64,000 nucleotides of DNA from JBFELU01 sp041572755 (lineage in GTDB: Bacteria; Actinomycetota; Acidimicrobiia; Spongiisociales; UBA11373): assembly GCA_041572755.1 (NCBI GenBank), contig JBFFRY010000010.1:7531-71530 (forward strand), written 5' to 3'. The stretch's first letter is position 1; each line of letters starts with the position of its first letter. The position numbers and the translations under genes are program-made. Below, in pieces: positions 59,491 to 64,000 of the stretch. The notes under the pieces were generated by a model that did no database searches, had not been told where the DNA came from, and worked only from the letters and a program-made list of their open reading frames with translations.

Positions 59491-60372
59491 ATGCGGTTCC
59501 AGTACCTCTTCGGGCAGGCCATCACCAACCTGCAGCGCAACGCCCTCGTGGTGGTGAGCGCGGTGGTGGCGGTCCTGGTGACCCTCACGCTGTTCTTCTC
59601 GGCGGCGGTGGTGCGCTGGTCGATCGACCAGGACATCGGCCGCTGGGACGACAACATCAGGGTGATCGCCTTCCTCAACGACGACTTGTCGCTCGACGAG
59701 GTGTCGGCCCTGCAGGGAGAGATCCAGTCCTGGGAGGAGGTCGACTCGGTCGTCTACTTCTCCAAGGCCGACGCCCTCAACGAGTTCCGGGAGCTATTCG
59801 CCGATCAGCCCTCGCTGATCGAGGTGGTGGAGGAGGATCCGTCGACGCTCCCGGCGTCGCTGCGGGTGCGACCCTTCGAGGCCAGTGACTACACCCAGAT
59901 CACCAACCGGCTGGTGGTGATCCCCGGGGTGCGCCAGGTGTCGTCGGCGGACGAGGCGATCGACGCCCTGGTGACCCGCTCCAGCCGGCTGCAGACCTTC
60001 TCTTTCTGGATCCTCATCGTGCTGGGCGGGGCGGCGATCGTGCTGATCGCAAACACGATCCGCATGGCGATTTACGCCCGCCGCGACGAGATCGGCATCA
60101 TGAAGCTGGTCGGGGCCGGGAACTGGTTCGTGCGTATCCCCTTCCTGCTGGAGGGGATCATCGAGGGCATCGTCGGGGCGATCATCGCCATCGGCCTGGT
60201 GTGGATCCTGCGGGAGCAGGTGGTGGAGTTGTTCAGCACCGTGGCCGATCCCGACGCCATCAACGTTCCATGGGACTTCCTTCTGCGGCAATCGATCCTG
60301 GTGTTGGGGTTCGGGGCGGTAACCGGCCTGGTCGGCAGCGCCTTCGGCACGTGGGGCTTCCTCCGCGACTAG
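59491..60372 (+). CDS. ftsX: Cell-division permease-like protein
   Basis: The ATG follows the ftsE stop directly; 293 aa. FtsX topology: a cytoplasmic start, first helix at about residues 20-42, an extracellular loop of about 115 residues (DQDIGRWDDNIRVIAFLNDD ... ITNRLVVIPGVRQV), then three helices at about 172-193, 217-241 and 263-285. It is not a transporter but activates a wall hydrolase in the cell envelope; its extracellular loop would contact the coiled coil of the M23 protein encoded just after it. Its 3' end overlaps that gene by 22 nt. Confidence 0.94.
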   Translation: MRFQYLFGQAITNLQRNALVVVSAVVAVLVTLTLFFSAAVVRWSIDQDIGRWDDNIRVIAFLNDDLSLDEVSALQGEIQSWEEVDSVVYFSKADALNEFRELFADQPSLIEVVEEDPSTLPASLRVRPFEASDYTQITNRLVVIPGVRQVSSADEAIDALVTRSSRLQTFSFWILIVLGGAAIVLIANTIRMAIYARRDEIGIMKLVGAGNWFVRIPFLLEGIIEGIVGAIIAIGLVWILREQVVELFSTVADPDAINVPWDFLLRQSILVLGFGAVTGLVGSAFGTWGFLRD

Positions 60373-61547
60373 GGGCCGCCGGCCTCGCCGCCGCCCTCCT
60401 GGTGGCGGCGTTCGCCGCCCCGGCCGGCGCCGACCTCGGCAGCGATCTCGATGAGGTCAACGACCGCATCGAAGCGCTGCGGGGTGAGGTCGGAGGGGTG
60501 CGCGAGCAGCGCACCGAGCTCGCCAACGAGGTGCTGGACACCGCGGCCCGGCTGGACGAGGTGGCCGCCGAACTGAACGCCGCCGAGGCGGTGCTCGCCG
60601 AGACCGAGGCGGCCATCACCGTCACCGAGGACCGTCTGGAGGAGCTGGCCGCCTCGGTGGCGTCGCGGGAACAGCGGGTGGAGCGGCTCCGCACCAACAT
60701 CGCCGAGACCACGCTGGCCGCCCGGGAGCGGGCGATCGAGCTGTACATGGCGGCGGGGACCGAGGGCGGTGGGATCGCGGTGCGGGTGGAGGATGTGGCT
60801 CGGTTCGCCGTCGGCATCGCCTACGCCGACCGGGTTCAGGAGGTCGCCGATCGTGATATCGCCACGCTCGCCAATCTCCAGGAGCAGGAGGGGCGGGAGA
60901 TCGCCCGCCTCGACGGCGAGCGGGTGAGCCTGGGGGAACAGGTGGCGGAGCTCGAGGCTCAGCGTTCCGAGTATCAGGCCCAGGCGGCGGTGGTGGAGGG
61001 TCGCCGGGCGGAGGTGGCGACCGAGCTGACCCGCCAGCAGGAGGCTCTCGATCGCCTGGACGACGAGATCTCCCACATCGAGGGGGAGATCGCCGCCCTC
61101 GCTCGCGAAGAGGAGTGGATCAAGGAGCTCATCCGCTTGGAGCAGTTCGGGGAGGGCAACGCCCCGGGGGTGCTGTTCCGCCCGGTGCCCGGCGGAGTGT
61201 CATCAGGGTTCGGCTACCGGATCCACCCGATCTACGGGGACCGTCGTCTCCATACGGGTTGGGACATGAATGCCGGCTGCAACGCTGCGATCCGGGCCGC
61301 CGGGGAGGGCCGGGTGATCTTCTCCGGCTGGCGGGGCGGCTACGGGAACGCCATCATCATCGATCACGGGGGCGGCATGGTCACCCTCTACGCCCACCAG
61401 AACCGGCTCGATGTCGGCTACGGTGCCCCGGTCGCCACCGGTGACATCATTGGACTGATCGGATCCACCGGGACGTCGACGAGTTGCCACCTCCATTTCG
61501 AGGTGCGGATCAACGGCGATCCGGTCGACCCCACCCCATACCTATGA
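60351..61547 (+). CDS. EnvC-like murein hydrolase / activator with coiled coil and M23 domain
   Basis: The GTG at 60351 lies in the ftsX end, giving 398 aa with a signal peptide (AAGLAAALLVAAFAAPAGA). Residues about 30-250 form a long heptad-rich coiled coil with many Leu, Glu and Arg. The C-terminal M23 (LytM) domain has the zinc ligands H-x3-D in HTGWDM and the HLHFEV pair, so it should be an active endopeptidase, unlike EnvC of Escherichia coli, which lacks them. FtsEX probably controls it during division. Its stop overlaps the smpB start. Confidence 0.9.
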   Translation: MGLPPRLGAAGLAAALLVAAFAAPAGADLGSDLDEVNDRIEALRGEVGGVREQRTELANEVLDTAARLDEVAAELNAAEAVLAETEAAITVTEDRLEELAASVASREQRVERLRTNIAETTLAARERAIELYMAAGTEGGGIAVRVEDVARFAVGIAYADRVQEVADRDIATLANLQEQEGREIARLDGERVSLGEQVAELEAQRSEYQAQAAVVEGRRAEVATELTRQQEALDRLDDEISHIEGEIAALAREEEWIKELIRLEQFGEGNAPGVLFRPVPGGVSSGFGYRIHPIYGDRRLHTGWDMNAGCNAAIRAAGEGRVIFSGWRGGYGNAIIIDHGGGMVTLYAHQNRLDVGYGAPVATGDIIGLIGSTGTSTSCHLHFEVRINGDPVDPTPYL

Positions 61548-62014
61548 GCAAGACCCCCAACACCAAGACGATTGCCACCAACCGACGGGCCGGCCACGAC
61601 TACAACATCGTGGACACCGTGGAGGCCGGGTTGGTGCTGCGCGGCTCGGAGGTGAAGAGCCTCCGGGACGGCCGGGCCAACCTCAAGGACGGCTACGGAC
61701 TCATCAAGGACGGCGAGGCGTGGCTGGTGGGGGTCCACATCGCCCCCTATTCCTTTGCCCGGGAGGGGGGCCATCAGCCGGATCGGACCCGCAAGCTGCT
61801 GCTCCACAAGCGGGAGATCGAGCGTCTCGGCGCCCAGATCGCCGAGAAGGGCTACACCCTCATCCCCATGCGGATGTACTTCAAGGAGGGCAAGGCCAAG
61901 ATCGAGCTGGGCCTGGGGAAGGGGAAGAGCCGCTTCGACAAACGGGAGACCTTGAAGCGCAAGCAGGCGGATCGGGAGATGCAGCGGGCGATGCGCTACC
62001 GCAGCCTCGAGTAG
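61544..62014 (+). CDS. smpB: SsrA-binding protein
   Basis: ATGA overlap; 156 aa. The SmpB beta-barrel motifs are intact: NRRAGHDYNIVDTVEAGLVLRGSEVKSLR, HIAPYSFA, and the basic tail GKGKSRFDKRETLKRK. It binds the tRNA-like end of tmRNA and carries it to stalled ribosomes. The tmRNA gene lies 1.5 kb downstream in the same direction, so both parts of the rescue system are encoded together. Confidence 0.96.
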   Translation: MSKTPNTKTIATNRRAGHDYNIVDTVEAGLVLRGSEVKSLRDGRANLKDGYGLIKDGEAWLVGVHIAPYSFAREGGHQPDRTRKLLLHKREIERLGAQIAEKGYTLIPMRMYFKEGKAKIELGLGKGKSRFDKRETLKRKQADREMQRAMRYRSLE

Positions 62015-62140
62015 GCCGGCCCTTCCGGTGGTGCTCGGACGGTGCGCTGGCAGGTTGGCGCACCCCGCCACCGCCGCCGATCCGTGCCCGAGGGGTGTAG
62101 CGTCGGTGCCGTCGATGCAACGCCTCGAGGAGGGGAGTGG

Positions 62141-62578
62141 ATGCAGACCAAGTACCTGTGGACGCTCTCTGCGGTGATCGCCATCTGGCTGGCGGTGCTG
62201 CTGATGAGCCTGTTCACGCCCGATTTCGTGAGCGGCGGGGAGCAGGACCACATCAAGTTCGCCGCCATCATCAACTGGCTCTGGGGTGCCTTGGCCACGG
62301 TGGCGGTGCTGCGCATGCTGCGCCACCAGGGCGCCAAGGCGGCGGAGAACAGCACCTGGGTGGCCCTGGGGGTCGGGGTGGTGGTGATCTGGACCACGGC
62401 GACGCTGGTCAGTCTCCTCGTCCCGGACATCGAGACGGGCACCGACCCGACCCGAATCCCCCTGGCGGGGATGATCAGCCCCATCGTGGCCATGGTGCTG
62501 ACCCGCTACCTGGCCGAGTTCCTCTTCGAGGGGCTCGGGCAGAAGCCGGTCGAAGTCGAAGAGGAACCGATCTCCTAG
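62141..62578 (+). CDS. Small membrane protein of unknown function
   Basis: The ATG at 62141 follows GAGGAGGGGAG; 145 aa. Four hydrophobic segments (about 6-25, 40-55, 70-90 and 107-125) alternate with short charged loops; the C-terminal tail is acidic (VEVEEEPIS). No known family is recognised. It is a separate unit from smpB, with a 126-bp gap holding no clear promoter. Confidence 0.65.
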   Translation: MQTKYLWTLSAVIAIWLAVLLMSLFTPDFVSGGEQDHIKFAAIINWLWGALATVAVLRMLRHQGAKAAENSTWVALGVGVVVIWTTATLVSLLVPDIETGTDPTRIPLAGMISPIVAMVLTRYLAEFLFEGLGQKPVEVEEEPIS

Positions 62579-62623
62579 CGGCATGCCGGCCGGTTTCCCC
62601 GCCGGGGAGGGTCAGCAGGCCCA

Positions 62624-62932
62624 CCTCGGCACCCGTCGATCGTCTTCGCACCTGCGCAGGGCCGGTCGGCGTCGGGGCTCGGCATGGGGGTTCTCGACAA
62701 GGCGGTCCTGGTGTTCGACGAGGTCTTCTGGGACGACGAGCATCACGTGCTCGGCTTCATCTCCGACCGTCCCGGGGAGTGGGCGGAGTGGCTCAACCTC
62801 GCCGCCGTCGCCGGGATCCCGGTGTTGGTGGGCTTCAACGCCGGATCGGTGGCGCGCCGCTTCGCGACGATGCTCGAGGACGAGGTGATCGCGTCGGCGC
62901 TGGGCGTGGTCGAGACAGTCGCAGGTCGATAG
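62624..62932 (+). pseudogene. Remnant of a flavin-containing amine oxidase gene
   Basis: The readable part (ATG 62684-62932, 82 aa) matches the middle-to-late region of flavin monoamine oxidases: LGMGVLDKAVLVFDEVFW, DRPGEWAEWLNL, and IPVLVGFNAGSVARRF. In-frame bases before the ATG encode SIVFAPAQG, which belongs to the same family just upstream of LGMG, and a shifted frame further up gives HLGT, as in the VPLGT motif. The FAD-binding N-terminus and the C-terminal active-site part are missing. It is thus a decayed fragment between two unrelated genes. Confidence 0.7.
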
Positions 62933-63038
62933 GCTCCGGGCCAGCTCACCGGGGGACCCATGTGGTGGGAGTGCCGGCTTCGGCGGGAACCCCCGGGGGC
63001 GCCTGGGACGTCCCAGCGACGAGGCAGAGAGGAGTGCC

Positions 63039-63434
63039 ATGCGGAGGTTGACCGCAGTCGCCGCCCTGGCGCTGGTGCTCACCGCCTGCGGCGCCGATGA
63101 CGAGGTCGGGGGCGAGACTCCGACCCCGGCCGGGGCCGACGACGCCGTTCCCCCCTCCGAGTCGGTGCCGGTTCGTGAGGCCGCCGTGCAGGCCGATGGG
63201 CCCACCACGGTGACCGGCCAGCTGCTGGTGGAGGGCGACCGGATGGTGCTGTGCGCCGGGCTGACGCGTTCCATCCCGCCGCTGTGCGTCGGCAGCCGTC
63301 TCACCGTCGAGGATCTCGATCTCGACGCCGTGGAGCTCACCGAGGCGGCCGGGGTGAGGTGGACGTCCGCCCCGGTGACCTTGCAGGGGGAGAAGCTCGG
63401 CGACACGCTGTTCGGGGCCTCTGTGGCCGGTTGA
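63039..63434 (+). CDS. Small putative lipoprotein
   Basis: The ATG at 63039 follows GAGAGGAG; 131 aa. A signal peptide ends in the lipobox LVLTAC at about residues 12-17, followed by an acidic, Pro-rich linker. The mature domain is beta-rich with one cysteine pair (VLCAGLTR, PPLCVGS). No known domain. It resembles the lipoprotein at 53628 in layout but not in its mature sequence. It lies just before the tmRNA gene. Confidence 0.7.
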   Translation: MRRLTAVAALALVLTACGADDEVGGETPTPAGADDAVPPSESVPVREAAVQADGPTTVTGQLLVEGDRMVLCAGLTRSIPPLCVGSRLTVEDLDLDAVELTEAAGVRWTSAPVTLQGEKLGDTLFGASVAG

Positions 63435-63462
63435 GGGAAGGCCGTAACCCGCCGATGCGTTG

Positions 63463-63468
63463 TACGAT
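63463..63468 (+). promoter_or_regulatory. -10 element TACGAT of the tmRNA gene
   Basis: TACGAT ends 29 nt before the mature 5' end, which fits a short leader removed by RNase P. No convincing -35 sequence is seen. The hexamer lies in an otherwise GC-rich gap. Confidence 0.35.
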
Positions 63469-63497
63469 TGAGATGCGCGTGACAGCGCGCCCCATAC

Positions 63498-63847
63498 GGG
63501 GGTGACATGGTTTCGACTTTGAGGGTCGAAGCGCCGGAAGCGAGCCGAGGTCCCCGGAGTCCTCGTTAAAGAGCCGGGACAACCATACGTGCAGACAACG
63601 ATCTGGCACTGGCTGCCTAACTAGGTAGCCCGTCCGCTCGGGGGGTGCCCTCCCCGCCGTACCGGACGACGCAATGAGGGATGCCCCCGCCGGGGTTCCG
63701 GGACCGGCGGGTCAAGCCCAATTCCGGATAGGGCACCGGGGGGCTCGCCGATAGAGTCCCGGAGGCCCGAATACTCGCTATCGGCTGCGCTCGGAGATGC
63801 CGGCGTGGAAGCCTCAGAGGACCGGGGTTCGACTCCCCGCACCTCCA
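63498..63847 (+). ncRNA. ssrA: Transfer-messenger RNA
   Basis: The 5' end GGGGGTGACATGGTTTCGAC and the 3' T-arm GGGGTTCGACTCCCC with closing CACCTCC pair as the acceptor stem, leaving A as the discriminator base; the CCA tail is not encoded (the next bases are CCC). The tag reading frame is GCA at 63591 to TAA at 63618-63620, coding ADNDLALAA. The tag ends in the usual LAA-type degron. With SmpB it rescues stalled ribosomes and marks the products for proteolysis. Confidence 0.95.
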
Positions 63848-64000
63848 CCCAAACCCAACCCAACCACCGCGGGTTCTCTCAAGGACACGGCTCTGGAGCT
63901 GATCCAGTCTTGGATCAAAGGGGAGAGCGAACTCTTCACCTTTTCCGAGCCGAGACCGGGTATCAGCCGGTCTATTCGTCGTACTCCGAGATGGTGAGAC
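63848..64000. other. Low-GC tail after tmRNA with two hairpins, no clear gene
   Basis: The sequence becomes poorer in GC than the rest. Two perfect hairpins lie here: GATCCA-GTCT-TGGATC (63901-63916) and AGACCGG with a 7-nt loop and CCGGTCT (63953-63973), the latter followed by TATTCG and possibly the tmRNA terminator. A short open frame across the tmRNA end is not convincing. Confidence 0.5.

Noticed and set aside
63797..63997. A 66-codon open frame running from the tmRNA 3' end into the tail
   Set aside because: Its first third overlaps the tRNA-like domain of ssrA, it has no ribosome site and no recognisable family.

Overview
This 64 kb window is high-GC, gene-dense bacterial chromosome. 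It is best explained as an actinomycete (Actinomycetota), probably an environmental lineage such as Acidimicrobiia; the class is inferred. Supporting signs are coenzyme F420 genes (cofE, cofD), the block GT / DUF5719 / DUF3499 / manB / Trm112 / sugar-phosphate isomerase / ahcY, the order prfB-ftsE-ftsX-M23-smpB-ssrA, frequent GTG starts, and many genes that look leaderless, with a TAnnnT -10 element 6-12 nt before the start codon. I see no tRNA, rRNA, CRISPR array or insertion sequence. No gap without a gene exceeds 300 bp.

Layout: 1-6841 is a molybdenum/tungsten-cofactor locus (small cofactor-associated protein, TiaS-like DDTD protein, possible ECF-type membrane protein, a MoaD-MoeA fusion, a second MoeA with a C-terminal binding-protein-like domain) that runs convergently into an aldehyde ferredoxin oxidoreductase. 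6912-12167 is a catabolic run: enolase-superfamily dehydratase, L-2-hydroxyglutarate oxidase-like FAD enzyme, class III aminotransferase and methylmalonate-semialdehyde dehydrogenase. 12154-15404 is a corrinoid C1-transfer module (DUF1638, cobalamin-binding protein, UroD-type methyltransferase) divergent from a MetF-like reductase. 15521-20491 holds a cyclic-2,3-diphosphoglycerate-synthetase-like P-loop protein, a second aminotransferase, an FMN 2-hydroxyacid oxidase and an agmatinase-family ureohydrolase. 20506-26725 encodes a biotin-dependent acyl-CoA carboxylase (alpha and beta) and BirA, with a secreted beta-helix/RTX-repeat protein lodged between the two subunits.

26751-32010 is a surface-glycopolymer cluster (small hydrolase, LCP ligase, UDP-sugar dehydrogenase, sugar nucleotidyltransferase, epimerase). 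32007-34539 is a Nei/Fpg glycosylase with cofE and cofD. 34562-46563 is the conserved actinobacterial envelope-sugar block ending in ahcY. 46573-53568 has an atypical FtsH-like protease, a ComF-like phosphoribosyltransferase, the hibernation factor HPF and an overlapping chain response regulator / HEAT-repeat / HD-GYP, then an MBL-fold protein. 53628-63850 is housekeeping: lipoprotein, secA (interrupted by an in-frame TAG), a methyltransferase, prfB with the classic +1 frameshift, ftsEX with an M23 hydrolase, smpB and the tmRNA gene.

Points most worth following: the amber codon inside secA; the MoaD-MoeA fusion with an internal Gly-Gly next to an AOR, suggesting a dedicated tungsten/molybdenum pathway; a corrinoid methyl-transfer module lacking an obvious first methyltransferase; the beta-helix protein inside the carboxylase operon; the HPF-linked RR/HEAT/HD-GYP chain; and two copies of a 12-bp perfect palindrome.
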